Below, piece by piece: positions 39,725 to 49,214 of a stretch of 64,000 nt of DNA. The notes beneath the pieces are model-generated. The model was not told the origin of the DNA and ran no database searches. It saw only the letters and a program-made list of their open reading frames with translations. The DNA is from Virgibacillus subterraneus (GTDB lineage: Bacteria > Bacillota > Bacilli > Bacillales > Amphibacillaceae), in contig NZ_FOEH01000001.1 of NCBI RefSeq assembly GCF_900110695.1, forward strand, positions 1,178,001 through 1,242,000, given 5' to 3'. Made by a program: the position numbers and the translations under genes. Position 1 is the stretch's first letter; every line of letters begins with the position of its first letter.

Positions 39725-41431
39725 TTATTCTGTTTTCTCTTTAATAAATTCTACAACTTCTTCAGTAGTTCCCATCGACAAAATTTTATCTTTGTACGAA
39801 GCTAGTTTTTCTATTGATAGGTCGTGAATTTGTGTACGAGCTTGCAGGATTGATGTTGCACTCATGCTGAATTCATCTAAGCCAAGTCCCAGCAAGATCG
39901 GAATTGCAATTGGATCTCCGGCCATTTCACCACACATGCCAACCCATTTGTTTTCATTATGCGCGGCATCGATAACGGTGCTAACCAGGTTTAGAATTGC
40001 AGGATGATGTGGCTGGTATAAATATGAAACATGTTCATTCATTCTGTCAGCAGCCATTGTGTACTGAATTAAATCATTCGTACCAATGCTGAAGAAATCT
40101 ACTTCTTTGGCAAACTGTTTTGCGATTACAGCAGTGGATGGAATTTCAACCATAATTCCTACTTCAATTTGATCCGATACGCTTATGCCTTCTTTTTTCA
40201 GATTTTCTTTTTCATCTATAAGAATTGCCTTAGCCTGGCGGAATTCTTCCAGTGTTGCAATCATAGGGAACATAATTTTTAAATTACCGTGTACGCTTGC
40301 ACGTAATAAGGCACGTAATTGTGTGCGGAAAATATCTTCATTTTCCAAACAGAAGCGAATGGCACGAAAGCCTAAGAATGGGTTCAATTCTTTTGGCAGG
40401 TCAAGATAACTTAACTCCTTGTCGCCACCAATATCCAATGTTCGAACAACGACTGGTTTTTCATCCATTTGTTCCAGCACAGATTTGTATGCATCATATT
40501 GTTCATCCTCGGTAGGAAGTTGGTTTTTACCCATGTATAAAAATTCTGTGCGGTAAAGGCCGATTCCTTCGCCGCCATTGTCAAGGACGCTTGATACATC
40601 CTCAGGTGTTCCAATATTGGCAGCAAGCTCAACCTGCTCACCATCTGACGTTTTTGTAGGCTCATTCTTCATTTTAGCCCATTCTTCTTTTTGCCTTGCA
40701 TAGGTTTCTTGCTTTTCCTTGTATGTTGCGAGCTCTTCATCAGAAGGATTGATAATAACATTTCCTTCAATTCCATCTACTATCATCATGTCATTCTTTT
40801 TTACAGTACTTGTGATTTCCTTTGTCCCGACTATAGCTGGAATTTCAAGGGAACGCGCCATGATAGCTGAATGTGATGTACGTCCGCCAACATCTGTAAC
40901 GAAGCCTTTTACAAATTCTCGGTTCAATTGTGCTGTGTCAGAAGGTGTCAGGTCATTTGCGATTACAATAACCTCTTCATCGATTAATGCGGGATCGGGG
41001 AATGTTACCTCAAGCAAATGAGCTTTTACCCGTTTTGTAACATCTTGAATATCGGCTGCGCGCTCACGCATATACTCATTATCCATATTTTTAAACATGT
41101 CGATGAACATATTGGCTGTTTCATCTAATGCCACTTCAGCCATTACATTATCCGAATTAATTTTTTCCTTAATAGGATTAATAAGCTCCGGGTCACTTAA
41201 AACAAGTAAATGAGCTGAGAAAATTTCTGCGTGCTCATCGCCAATTTCCTTTTTGGTATGTGCTTTGATTTTCTCTAATTCCTGTTTGGATATTTCCAAT
41301 GCTTTATCCAGCCGTTCAACTTCTTTGTTCGGATCTTGAATCGGTTTCGCTTCATAACTTAAATCTGGTGTAACTAGCTGATATGCTTTAGCAATTGCTA
41401 TACCATTTGATGCTGCTATCCCTTGAATCAT
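39725..41431 (-). CDS. ptsI: PTS enzyme I (PEP-protein phosphotransferase)
   Basis: 568 aa, close to the usual 570. The phosphorylated His187 lies in [13 protein letters not shown]. The PEP-binding TIM barrel has [24 protein letters not shown], and C-terminal [13 protein letters not shown]. It transfers phosphate from PEP to HPr and so feeds sugar PTS and DhaM. Only a weak RBS (aaggg, far from the ATG) is visible. No ptsH precedes it here, unlike in B. subtilis; only crh is in the window. Confidence 0.97.
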   Translation of the reverse strand: MIQGIAASNGIAIAKAYQLVTPDLSYEAKPIQDPNKEVERLDKALEISKQELEKIKAHTKKEIGDEHAEIFSAHLLVLSDPELINPIKEKINSDNVMAEVALDETANMFIDMFKNMDNEYMRERAADIQDVTKRVKAHLLEVTFPDPALIDEEVIVIANDLTPSDTAQLNREFVKGFVTDVGGRTSHSAIMARSLEIPAIVGTKEITSTVKKNDMMIVDGIEGNVIINPSDEELATYKEKQETYARQKEEWAKMKNEPTKTSDGEQVELAANIGTPEDVSSVLDNGGEGIGLYRTEFLYMGKNQLPTEDEQYDAYKSVLEQMDEKPVVVRTLDIGGDKELSYLDLPKELNPFLGFRAIRFCLENEDIFRTQLRALLRASVHGNLKIMFPMIATLEEFRQAKAILIDEKENLKKEGISVSDQIEVGIMVEIPSTAVIAKQFAKEVDFFSIGTNDLIQYTMAADRMNEHVSYLYQPHHPAILNLVSTVIDAAHNENKWVGMCGEMAGDPIAIPILLGLGLDEFSMSATSILQARTQIHDLSIEKLASYKDKILSMGTTEEVVEFIKEKTE

Positions 41432-41556
41432 AATTTATTAAACCAACCCTTCATTAAAAATTCATTTATCCATTCTACATTTTATACCCTTTAGCCTTCT
41501 CAATTCAAGCATTGTCAGTCGGCGCCACAAAGGTTTCACAATGAAAACGCTTCCTT

Positions 41557-42468
41557 CTAAATTTGTTGCATAATCCATCGATAAACAGCCTGATAGACCT
41601 CATCACGATTGATTTCATTTAATAATTCGTGTCTTCCATCCTCATACAGCATTGTAATAACGTTTTCTAGACCTGTTTCATTATACAAGTTTGCTGTTTT
41701 CCAGACACCCTTTGCATAATCACCAACTGGGTCCTCTATTCCGCTTAACAACAGCATTGGCAGGTCACTTCGAATGTACCTATTTAATTCTTGAATATGG
41801 ATGGTTGTAATGCCGTCCATTAAATCGTGAAAGAATCCTGCAGTTGGAATAAACCCACAGTACGGATCATCGATGAATGCTTGAACAATTTCTTCATCAC
41901 GTGTCAGCCAATCGATGTTAGTCCGTTTTTGTTTGATTCGCTTGTTATAAGAAAAGAAAGCCAGCGTATTCATCATGTTTGATTTTTCCTTTGCTGGAAG
42001 TGTCGAAGCTATTTGCATTGCTGCCTGGCTCGTCACCCTTGGATAGTAGCCTGTTCCAGATAAAATGACGCCGTTAATGAGTGAGCTGTTTTCCAGTATG
42101 TAATTTCTGGCTAAAAAAGAGCCCATGCTGTGTCCAAGTAAAATTAATGGTGTATCCGGGTATTCCTGCTTTATTACTGATGTAATTTGTAATAGATCAT
42201 TTGTCGTTTTATTAAATCCATCTTCATCGGCCAGATAACCAAATAATCCCTGTTTCTCTCCAGTTTTACCGTGCCCACGATGATCATTTCCATATACAAA
42301 GATGTCATTTTTAACTAAGAAATCAGCAAATTCATTATAACGATCAATGTGTTCCACCATGCCGTGTGCCAGTTGTACGATAGCTTTTGGCTTTTTTGAA
42401 TGATCAAACCATTTTTTAACATAAATATCTACATTATCCGGCATTTGTATCCAAAATGTATTTTCCAC
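41557..42468 (-). CDS. Alpha/beta hydrolase, lysophospholipase/monoglyceride lipase-like
   Basis: 303 aa. LAHGMVEHIDRYNEFADFL (oxyanion region), nucleophile Ser114 in LLGHSMGSF, a late acidic residue around GIEDPVGDYAKGVW and His in YEDGRHELLNE complete a likely triad. It matches the Hydrolase_4 family that acts on lysophospholipids or monoacylglycerols. GTG 42468 with gggtgg 6 bases upstream is preferred to the frame start at 42504. Apparently monocistronic. Confidence 0.85.
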   Translation of the reverse strand: MENTFWIQMPDNVDIYVKKWFDHSKKPKAIVQLAHGMVEHIDRYNEFADFLVKNDIFVYGNDHRGHGKTGEKQGLFGYLADEDGFNKTTNDLLQITSVIKQEYPDTPLILLGHSMGSFLARNYILENSSLINGVILSGTGYYPRVTSQAAMQIASTLPAKEKSNMMNTLAFFSYNKRIKQKRTNIDWLTRDEEIVQAFIDDPYCGFIPTAGFFHDLMDGITTIHIQELNRYIRSDLPMLLLSGIEDPVGDYAKGVWKTANLYNETGLENVITMLYEDGRHELLNEINRDEVYQAVYRWIMQQI

Positions 42469-42623
42469 TATGTACCACCCAATCCTAAACTTATTATTAA
42501 ACATATGATAGAATGAAAATAGTTAAACGTCCAAAGTTTTGCAAAAAATCACTTGCTATCTCAACGAAATTTATGCTAAAGTACATATAGGTAATTGTGC
42601 GTTACAGGAGGTGCCGTTGGAAT

Positions 42624-42857
42624 ATGGTAGAGTTCGTAAATATAGTATTAGTTATTGATGCAGTTATTATGATTGTACTTGTTTTATTACAGTCAGGTAA
42701 AAGTGAAGGGCTGTCTGGAGCGATTTCAGGTGGCGCAGAGCAGCTTTTCGGTAAGCAAAAAGCCCGTGGTGCAGATCTGATTTTGCATCGTGGTACAGTG
42801 GTTACAGGAGCGCTATTTTTCATTTTAGCATTCCTAAGTGCATATGTCCTTCAATAA
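42624..42857 (+). CDS. secG: Preprotein translocase subunit SecG
   Basis: 77 aa, two membrane helices flanking the conserved cytosolic loop [26 protein letters not shown]. Accessory subunit of SecYEG. ATG 42624 gives the correct family length; aggaggt is 11 bases upstream. It heads the conserved secG-est-rnr-smpB-ssrA neighbourhood, interrupted here by zupT. Confidence 0.95.
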   Translation: MVEFVNIVLVIDAVIMIVLVLLQSGKSEGLSGAISGGAEQLFGKQKARGADLILHRGTVVTGALFFILAFLSAYVLQ

Positions 42858-42862
42858 ATGAT

Positions 42863-42898
42863 AACCCTTATCGCAAATGATGTGATAAGGGTTTATTT
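42863..42898 (+). terminator. Terminator of secG
   Basis: aacccttatc / gataagggtt with a T-rich tail. Confidence 0.88.
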
Positions 42899-43009
42899 AT
42901 TTTCAAGTGTTAAATAATAGGGTATGGTGAATAATGGGAATTAACAAAGTGGTGCTAATAAGCAAAACAACACACGAATAAACAGAATAGAATAAGGAGT
43001 TGTTACCTA

Positions 43010-43756
43010 ATGAAAGTTAAACTTCCAAAACCTTTTACGTTTGAAGCAGGCCCTCGTGCGGTATTGTTATTACATGGGTTTACAGGACATTCAGCTGATG
43101 TACGAATGATGGGTCGTTATTTGGAAAAGAAAGGGTATACTAGTCATGCTCCGATTTACCGTGGACACGGACAGGAGCCTGAAGAATTGGTGAAAGCGAG
43201 CGCTGATGAATGGTGGGAGGATGTTCAAAATGCTTTCAATCATTTGAAGGAGCTCGGCTATAAGGAAATCGCTGTCGCTGGATTATCTCTAGGAGGTGTC
43301 TTAGGACTAAGGCTGGCATACTCTGAACAGGTAAAAGGGATAATACCAATGTGTGCGCCAATGTTTTATGACAATCAAGAAGAGCTTACAAAAGGATACA
43401 AATTTAAAGCAAAAGAATTTAAGCAATTAGAAGGCAAGAATGCTGATACAATTCAGCAGGAAGTAGCAGAACTAATTGAGAACTCACAAGATATGTTCAA
43501 GGATCTTGGTGAGCTCATTACGGAAGTGCAGAACAATATTGATACTATTTACACACCAACCTTTGTCGTACAAGCACAGCAAGATGAAATGATCAATAAG
43601 GAAAGTGCTACATACATCTATGAGAACGTTGAAGCAGATAAAAAAGATATTAAGTGGTACGAAGAATCAGGCCACGTTATTACAATGGACAAAGAAAAAG
43701 AACAACTGCATGAGGATGTATTTCAATTTTTAGAATCACTTGATTGGAAAGAATGA
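43010..43756 (+). CDS. est: Carboxylesterase, Est30/YvaK-like
   Basis: 248 aa, single alpha/beta-hydrolase domain. [14 protein letters not shown] (oxyanion hole), Ser93 in [25 protein letters not shown] (Asp) and [11 protein letters not shown] (His) form the triad. It hydrolyses short acyl esters in vitro in related Geobacillus and Bacillus; the natural substrate is unknown. Position between secG and rnr is conserved in Bacillus. Confidence 0.92.
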   Translation: MKVKLPKPFTFEAGPRAVLLLHGFTGHSADVRMMGRYLEKKGYTSHAPIYRGHGQEPEELVKASADEWWEDVQNAFNHLKELGYKEIAVAGLSLGGVLGLRLAYSEQVKGIIPMCAPMFYDNQEELTKGYKFKAKEFKQLEGKNADTIQQEVAELIENSQDMFKDLGELITEVQNNIDTIYTPTFVVQAQQDEMINKESATYIYENVEADKKDIKWYEESGHVITMDKEKEQLHEDVFQFLESLDWKE

Positions 43757-43805
43757 TTATAATTTAGTTAAAAAGTTAACAATACTAAAGAAAGAAGGTG
43801 AGCAT

Positions 43806-45998
43806 ATGAACGAAACGATAAAAGAGCGTTTACAGAATTTTTTTAATGAACATAGGGAGAAACCTTTAGCCGTCGAAGAGTTAGAAGCTTCATTGGACCT
43901 AAAAGGATCAGATGATTTCAAGGAGCTAGTCAAAGCGTTAAATGAACTTGAGGAAACTGGTGAACTTGTTCGAACACGTAAAAATCGCTTTGGACTGCCG
44001 GAAAAAATGAACTTGGTTCGTGGCCGAATTCAAATGCATGCAAAGGGATTTGCGTTTCTAATACCTGATGATGAGGGACAAACAGATGTTTACATCCATC
44101 ACTCTGATTTAGCATCAGCGATGAATAATGACAAAGTGCTCGTAAGATTGGAAAAGAAAAATGATGATGGCAACAGGCCAGAAGGTACGGTTATTCGTGT
44201 TCTAGAGCGTGCAACACATGCTGTAGTTGGTACATTTGAAGACAATAAATCATTTGGTTTTGTAATAGCTGATGATAAGCGGATTCCGAATGATATTTTT
44301 ATCCCGAAAAGTATGACAAATGGAGCTGTCAGCGGACATAAAGTTATTGCACATATCACAAAGTATCCAGAAGGCAGAAAGAGTGCTGAGGGTGAAATTA
44401 TTCAAATCCTTGGTCATAAAAACGATCCTGGAATTGATATTATATCCATTATTCATAAGCATGGAATTAAAATTGACTTTCCAGAGGAAGTGCTGGATCA
44501 AGCAGCAAATACACCAGAAGAGATTGATGAAGCAGAACTCGAAAACCGGCGTGACCTCCGTGATGAAGTCATTGTCACAATTGATGGAGCAGATGCCAAG
44601 GATTTGGATGATGCTGTGACAGTCAAAAAGTTGGATAACGGCAACTATAAGCTTGGTGTATATATTGCTGACGTAAGTTATTATGTTGGACAGAATTCGC
44701 CAATTGATAAGGAAGCGTTTGAGCGTGGAACAAGTGTTTACTTAGTTGATCGTGTAATTCCAATGATTCCGCATCGGTTATCAAATGGAATTTGTTCGTT
44801 AAATCCACAAGTAGACAGGCTTACACTTGGCTGTGAGATGGAAATAACTGATGCTGGTGAAATCGTAAATCATGAAATCTTCCAAAGTGTTATTAAAACA
44901 AACGCACGTATGACGTACAGTGATGTTAACAAAATATTAGTCGATCAGGATGAGGAAGTTCGTGTTAAATATAATACGCTCGTACCAATGTTTGAACAGA
45001 TGGAGCAACTAGCAGCAATACTGCGTGGTAAACGATTTAATCGTGGAGCTATTGATTTTGATTTCAAAGAAGCTCAAGTACTAGTAGACGAAAACGGAAA
45101 AGCAAGCGATGTCGTTTTACGTGAACGTTCAGTAGCAGAACGATTAATTGAAGAATTTATGCTGGCAGCAAATGAAACAATTGCTGAACACTTCCACTGG
45201 ATGGATGTACCGTTTATACATCGGATTCATGAAGATCCTAATGAAGGAAAACTCCAGCACTTTTTCGAATTTATTGCTGGACTCGGTTATGTTGTAAAGG
45301 GAACAGCAAATGAAATTCACCCACAGGCATTGCAAAAAGTAATTGAGGAAGTAAAAGATAAGCCGGAGGAAATGATAGTATCAAAGCTCATGCTGCGATC
45401 CATGCAGCAAGCAAAATATGATCCGCAAAGTGTTGGACATTTTGGGTTAGCGACTGATTTTTATACGCATTTCACATCACCAATTCGACGGTACCCGGAT
45501 CTGATTGTACATCGGTTAATTCGAACATATTTGATTGATAAGAAACTCGATGCGAAAACAACTAAACACTGGAAAGAATCCATGCCGGAAATTGCCCGTC
45601 ACACATCAGGAAGAGAACGAGCCGCAGTCGATGCCGAGCGAGAAACAGATGATCTTAAGAAAGCAGAATTTATGCAGGATAAGATTGGTGAGGAGTACAC
45701 GGGTGTAATAAGCTCAGTTACTAATTTTGGCTTATTTGTAGAATTGGAGAACACTATAGAAGGACTTGTGCACGTCAGTAATCTGACAGATGATTATTAT
45801 CATTATGACGACCGAAATTACGCAATGATTGGTGAACGAACAGGAAACATCTATAAGATAGGTGAAGAAGTTGAAGTCCGTGTTGTAAAAGTTAATCTGG
45901 ATGAACGGATTATTGACTTTGAACTGGCTACAAGCCAACCTCAGCAACCTCAGAAGAATAACAAGAAAAAAATTAAAGCTAAAAAGGCAAAAAAGTAA
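43806..45998 (+). CDS. rnr: Ribonuclease R
   Basis: 730 aa. N-terminal winged helix, cold-shock domains (~70-220), RNB catalytic domain with [13 protein letters not shown] and [21 protein letters not shown] split across the active site, a C-terminal S1 domain ([20 protein letters not shown]) and a lysine-rich tail. It is a 3'-5' exoribonuclease that degrades structured RNA and the faulty mRNAs freed by tmRNA. ATG 43806 (aagaaggtg upstream) is used instead of the 22-codon extension. It is encoded close to smpB-ssrA. Confidence 0.96.
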   Translation: MNETIKERLQNFFNEHREKPLAVEELEASLDLKGSDDFKELVKALNELEETGELVRTRKNRFGLPEKMNLVRGRIQMHAKGFAFLIPDDEGQTDVYIHHSDLASAMNNDKVLVRLEKKNDDGNRPEGTVIRVLERATHAVVGTFEDNKSFGFVIADDKRIPNDIFIPKSMTNGAVSGHKVIAHITKYPEGRKSAEGEIIQILGHKNDPGIDIISIIHKHGIKIDFPEEVLDQAANTPEEIDEAELENRRDLRDEVIVTIDGADAKDLDDAVTVKKLDNGNYKLGVYIADVSYYVGQNSPIDKEAFERGTSVYLVDRVIPMIPHRLSNGICSLNPQVDRLTLGCEMEITDAGEIVNHEIFQSVIKTNARMTYSDVNKILVDQDEEVRVKYNTLVPMFEQMEQLAAILRGKRFNRGAIDFDFKEAQVLVDENGKASDVVLRERSVAERLIEEFMLAANETIAEHFHWMDVPFIHRIHEDPNEGKLQHFFEFIAGLGYVVKGTANEIHPQALQKVIEEVKDKPEEMIVSKLMLRSMQQAKYDPQSVGHFGLATDFYTHFTSPIRRYPDLIVHRLIRTYLIDKKLDAKTTKHWKESMPEIARHTSGRERAAVDAERETDDLKKAEFMQDKIGEEYTGVISSVTNFGLFVELENTIEGLVHVSNLTDDYYHYDDRNYAMIGERTGNIYKIGEEVEVRVVKVNLDERIIDFELATSQPQQPQKNNKKKIKAKKAKK

Positions 45999-46017
45999 GG
46001 AAGCATTGTAGAATTAA

Positions 46018-46059
46018 GACTGGTATGGGGCAGAATGTTGCACCGTATCAGTCTTTTTA
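46018..46059 (+). terminator. Terminator of rnr
   Basis: An 11-bp stem, gactggtatgg / ccgtatcagtc, with two G-U pairs, then five T. It runs directly into repeat copy F. Confidence 0.82.
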
Positions 46060-46125
46060 TTACTGCATAAGTGCAACTGCGACATTCACTATAAAGGTTT
46101 GTCGAAAGCCGAGGCATCTAGTCGA
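46055..46125 (+). repeat. Dispersed intergenic repeat, copy F
   Basis: ttttattactgcataagtgc, aactgcgacattcactataaagg, then tttgtcgaaagccgaggc. It lacks the left hairpin. Confidence 0.75.
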
Positions 46126-46182
46126 ACAATTCTGGTTGCATTTTGTTACCCAATAGAATAAAATGTAACTGTTACTATAAAT

Positions 46183-46198
46183 GTTTCCTTAGGTAAAC
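46183..46198 (+). promoter_or_regulatory. MntR-like operator of zupT
   Basis: GTTTCCTTAGGTAAAC lies within a longer inverted repeat (aaatgttt...aaacattt). It matches 12 of 16 positions of the B. subtilis MntR box TTTGCCTTAAGGAAAC. It sits just behind a TATAAA -10-like element (46176-46181) and 39 bases before the ZIP gene, a position suited to repression by Mn-loaded MntR. Confidence 0.65.
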
Positions 46199-46236
46199 AT
46201 TTATTAATCAGGACAACAAAGAAGGAGAAAAGCTGA

Positions 46237-47046
46237 ATGTCACATGATCTTATATTAGCATTTCTATTTACGCTTTTTGCGGGTCTGGCAACAGGTATAG
46301 GAAGTTTGTTGGCATTCTTTGCAAAAACTACAAACACAAAATTTTTATCCTTTGCCTTGGGCTTTTCGGCAGGCGTAATGATTTATGTATCGTTTGTTGA
46401 TATTTTTGTAAAAGCAAAAGAATCATTAGTTGGAGAACTTGGTGAACAGGGTGGAAACTGGCTTACAGTAGGATCCTTTTTTGCTGGAATTGCACTAATT
46501 GCAATAATTGACCGTTTTATTCCAAAACAGTCAAATCCGCATGAATTAAAAAAGATTGAGGATATGCGAAAAAACGGTAGTGCCGCGAATGATCCAGCCT
46601 TGCTAAAAATGGGTGTATTTACTGCACTGGCTATTGGCATTCATAACTTTCCAGAGGGGATAGCTACATTTGTATCTACTTTACAGGATCCAGGATTGGG
46701 TTTGGCAATTGCAATTGCGGTCGCAATTCATAACATACCAGAAGGAATTGCAGTATCAGTCCCAATTTACTATGCAACGAATGACAAGAAAAAGGCATTT
46801 CGGTTATCTTTTCTGTCAGGATTGGCTGAGCCCATCGGTGCTGTTACTGCTTTCTTAGTTCTTATGCCGTTCTTAAGTGAAATAACATTTGGTGTTATCT
46901 TTGCTGGTGTAGCGGGAATTATGGTATTTATCTCGTTAGATGAATTACTGCCGGCAGCAAAGAAGTATGATGAAGCACATGTTTCAATTTATGGGTTAAT
47001 TAGTGGAATGGCCGTAATGGCAGTTAGTTTATTATTGATATTATAG
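46237..47046 (+). CDS. zupT: ZIP-family divalent metal transporter (ZupT-like)
   Basis: 269 aa, eight membrane helices. Helix IV IGIHNFPEGIATF and helix V AIHNIPEGIAVSVPI carry the His/Asn/Glu metal-binding motifs of the ZupT subgroup. A variable cytosolic loop lies between helices III and IV (residues ~88-120). It imports Zn, Mn, Fe or similar ions; the upstream MntR-like box favours manganese. It is inserted between rnr and smpB, where B. subtilis has no such gene. Confidence 0.9.
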   Translation: MSHDLILAFLFTLFAGLATGIGSLLAFFAKTTNTKFLSFALGFSAGVMIYVSFVDIFVKAKESLVGELGEQGGNWLTVGSFFAGIALIAIIDRFIPKQSNPHELKKIEDMRKNGSAANDPALLKMGVFTALAIGIHNFPEGIATFVSTLQDPGLGLAIAIAVAIHNIPEGIAVSVPIYYATNDKKKAFRLSFLSGLAEPIGAVTAFLVLMPFLSEITFGVIFAGVAGIMVFISLDELLPAAKKYDEAHVSIYGLISGMAVMAVSLLLIL

Positions 47047-47051
47047 CTGTG

Positions 47052-47090
47052 AGGGGCTGTGCCGATTGGGTAACAGCCCTGATTTTTTTC
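47052..47090 (+). terminator. Terminator of zupT
   Basis: ggggctgt / acagccct with a seven-T tail. Confidence 0.85.
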
Positions 47091-47169
47091 TCGCTTCTTT
47101 AAACAATTGGAATAATTACAGATATTTTGATAAAATAAGGGTCACGCACGCAGTAGGAGGAAGCACGGT

Positions 47170-47634
47170 ATGCCAAAGGGAAAAGGAAACGAAATTGCTA
47201 AAAACAGAAGAGCATCACACGATTATTTTATAGAAGATACGTATGAAGCAGGAATTGTTTTACAAGGAACTGAAATCAAGTCAATTCGGGCTGGACGAAT
47301 CAATATTAAGGATTCCCACGCGAGAATTGATCGTGGTGAGGTAAAACTGATTAATTTGCATATCGCAACATATGAACAGGGGAACCGGTATAACCATGAT
47401 CCAACACGAACTCGTAAATTGCTTTTACATCGCAAGGAAATTGATAAATTAATTGGGTTAACACAACAGCAGGGATATGCACTTGTTCCATTAAAAATCT
47501 ATATTAAAAACGGCGTTGCAAAAGTATTACTTGGACTTGGAAAAGGGAAAAAGAAATATGACAAACGTGAAGATTTGAAACGCAAGCAGATGAAACGTGA
47601 TGTTGATCGTGCTATCAAGGACAACATGAGGTAA
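47170..47634 (+). CDS. smpB: SsrA-binding protein SmpB
   Basis: 154 aa. [20 protein letters not shown] and [21 protein letters not shown] are family motifs; the basic C-terminal tail ([24 protein letters not shown]) enters the ribosomal decoding site. It escorts tmRNA to stalled ribosomes. The RBS is aggagg. ssrA follows 117 bases later. Confidence 0.97.
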   Translation: MPKGKGNEIAKNRRASHDYFIEDTYEAGIVLQGTEIKSIRAGRINIKDSHARIDRGEVKLINLHIATYEQGNRYNHDPTRTRKLLLHRKEIDKLIGLTQQQGYALVPLKIYIKNGVAKVLLGLGKGKKKYDKREDLKRKQMKRDVDRAIKDNMR

Positions 47635-47647
47635 AACCTTCCAGGGC

Positions 47648-47675
47648 TTGATTTTAGCATTGATTATGGTATAAT
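47648..47675 (+). promoter_or_regulatory. Promoter of ssrA
   Basis: TTGATT (47648-47653), 16 bp, TATAAT (47670-47675), leaving a ~70-base 5' leader that must be processed off. Confidence 0.75.
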
Positions 47676-47751
47676 AAGAATTGTCGTTAGAAGATAAACG
47701 ACATCAAATTAGATAATTGCTCGTTCTATTCCAAGCGATTCTCCTTTAAAT

Positions 47752-48117
47752 GGGGACGTTACGGATTCGACAGGGATAGATTGAGCTCAGGTCGCGCGTC
47801 GAGGTTACGGCTCGTAAAACGTTAATTGCCTAAATATAACTGGCGAAGAAAATAATTCACCAGCTCTAGCAGCTGCCTAAGCACTGCTAAAGCGATCCTT
47901 CCTGCTATCGCCCGTGTGGCAGATTGAAGGGTCTCAAATGAAGCGGGCTACACTGTCATTCACCGTCTGAGGATGATAGTTGAAACTAATCAGACTAGCT
48001 ACACGGAAGCCTGTTGGTAGGCTGACGTGCTAGTGAATGAGAATATACCAACTACACTCGTAGAAGCCTGAGTGGCGATATCTCTGGACGTGGGTTCGAT
48101 TCCCACCGTCTCCACCA
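47752..48117 (+). ncRNA. ssrA: tmRNA (SsrA)
   Basis: 366 bases. The 5' end ggggacgttacggattcgac and 3' tRNA-Ala-like end gggttcgattcccaccgtct pair as the alanine acceptor domain; the 3' CCA is encoded (48115-48117). The tag frame runs from ggc 47842 to taa 47880 and encodes GEENNSPALAA after the charged Ala, ending in the ClpXP-recognised ALAA. It rescues stalled ribosomes with SmpB; the tagged proteins go to ClpP. Confidence 0.96.
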
Positions 48118-48139
48118 ATACATATTTGGTGGTTTTTTT
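48112..48139 (+). terminator. Terminator of ssrA
   Basis: ccaccaa (overlapping the 3' CCA end) pairs with ttggtgg and is followed by seven T. Confidence 0.85.
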
Positions 48140-48146
48140 ATTTGTT

Positions 48147-48196
48147 GAGACTTCAAGCATAAGCTTTCAATTTTGAAAACTTATGCTTGAAGTCTC
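48147..48196. repeat. Near-perfect 50-base hairpin behind ssrA
   Basis: gagacttcaagcataag (48147-48163) and its exact reverse complement cttatgcttgaagtctc (48180-48196); the inner bases tttcaa / ttgaaa continue the pairing after one mismatch, leaving almost no loop. No T tail follows. It marks the left edge of an AT-rich insert. Confidence 0.9.
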
Positions 48197-48224
48197 TGGT
48201 CAGAAAAGAGATTCTAGAAAATCA

Positions 48225-48428
48225 ATGAAAATGGCAAAAAGTCAAGAAACTGGACCTATAGATCAAGAAGAGCCAGAAGAAGATAGTAGCCCAAAACACG
48301 TGAAACAAGAAAAGTATGCAGAGGGAATTGTTGAGTTAGAAGATGGTGATTCCATTACCGTAGACTTTGATGCTTATGGAAATAGGACATTCACTAATTT
48401 TTTTACCACTTTAGAATATTTAATATAA
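48225..48428 (+). CDS. Possible small protein or gene remnant
   Basis: 67 aa if started at ATG 48225; the frame opens at 48183 inside the hairpin. No clear RBS. Very acidic middle (EEPEEDSS) followed by EGIVELEDGDSITVDFDAYGN. No family recognised. It may be the 3' remnant of a gene cut by the insertion. Confidence 0.3.
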   Translation: MKMAKSQETGPIDQEEPEEDSSPKHVKQEKYAEGIVELEDGDSITVDFDAYGNRTFTNFFTTLEYLI

Positions 48429-48760
48429 TGAAAGATACTATAATACCGTAAGTTATAAGATATCTAAACATAATTAACGATAGAGGTTACAGGCTAAAAT
48501 TTTCACATATTCTATTCCATTAAGACAAACTTGATACTAGGATTAAAAGAAGTTAGATATTTAAACTGACTTTACTTTAAAAATCGTTTTTATAGCATTT
48601 ATTGGAGGATTTTAACAATTGACGTCGAATAATACAAGAAATAGTTTTATAATTTTTTGCATTAAGTGATTGCATAATAAGTGTTAAGTGGAGAGGATAT
48701 AATGAAAACATTACATATATGGAATAGTATAATCCGTAGATTAGAAGGCAAGAGGGTTGA

Positions 48761-49024
48761 ATGCCAACTGTTCCAAAAACAAAAAAAGTACCTGTATGGT
48801 TCTCTGCTTCTAAAGACGGAACCATAATCTTTATAAACAAAGCATTTGATCACACTCCATCCAGTAAGCTTAGTTCAGAAAGAAAGTTAGATTATAATAC
48901 TTTCCAAAAAGTGTACCCTTTTTACCTGAAACGCGAAAATGGTGAGGCAGTAAGTTCGGTAGTAAGTGCCGTTACTGTAAATCAAGTATATTACTTTTCC
49001 GTGATAAAACATTTAGGCGTGTAA
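48761..49024 (+). CDS. Small hypothetical protein, possibly frameshifted at its 5' end
   Basis: 87 aa from ATG 48761, starting MPTVPKTKKVPVWFSASKDG with alternating beta-strand patterns (GTIIFINKAF, VNQVYYFSVIKHL). gaggg lies 4 bases upstream, too close for a strong site. A better RBS (gagagg) and ATG at 48702 begin a 41-codon frame in another phase (48702-48827, MKTLHIWNSIIRRLEGKRVE...). The two could be one gene split by a frameshift. No family recognised. Confidence 0.45.
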   Translation: MPTVPKTKKVPVWFSASKDGTIIFINKAFDHTPSSKLSSERKLDYNTFQKVYPFYLKRENGEAVSSVVSAVTVNQVYYFSVIKHLGV

Positions 49025-49214
49025 GAAGCTAGACCAACCCTAAGTTAGAGTAGTTCTTATAACATGGATTATTTGAACCATAGCTATTACATAAAGTAAG
49101 ATTTATAAAATCACTGTTAAGGTGTTCACATGGGAAGGATCTAGCATTCCAAGTTTAAAAATAGGGTGATTTAATTAAAAATGATACTTCAATTCAATAG
49201 AAGGAGTATAAAAC

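Noticed and set aside
48183-48224. ATG 48183 as start of the first small ORF in the insert
   Set aside because: Lies within the right arm of the hairpin and has no RBS; if the ORF is real it starts later.
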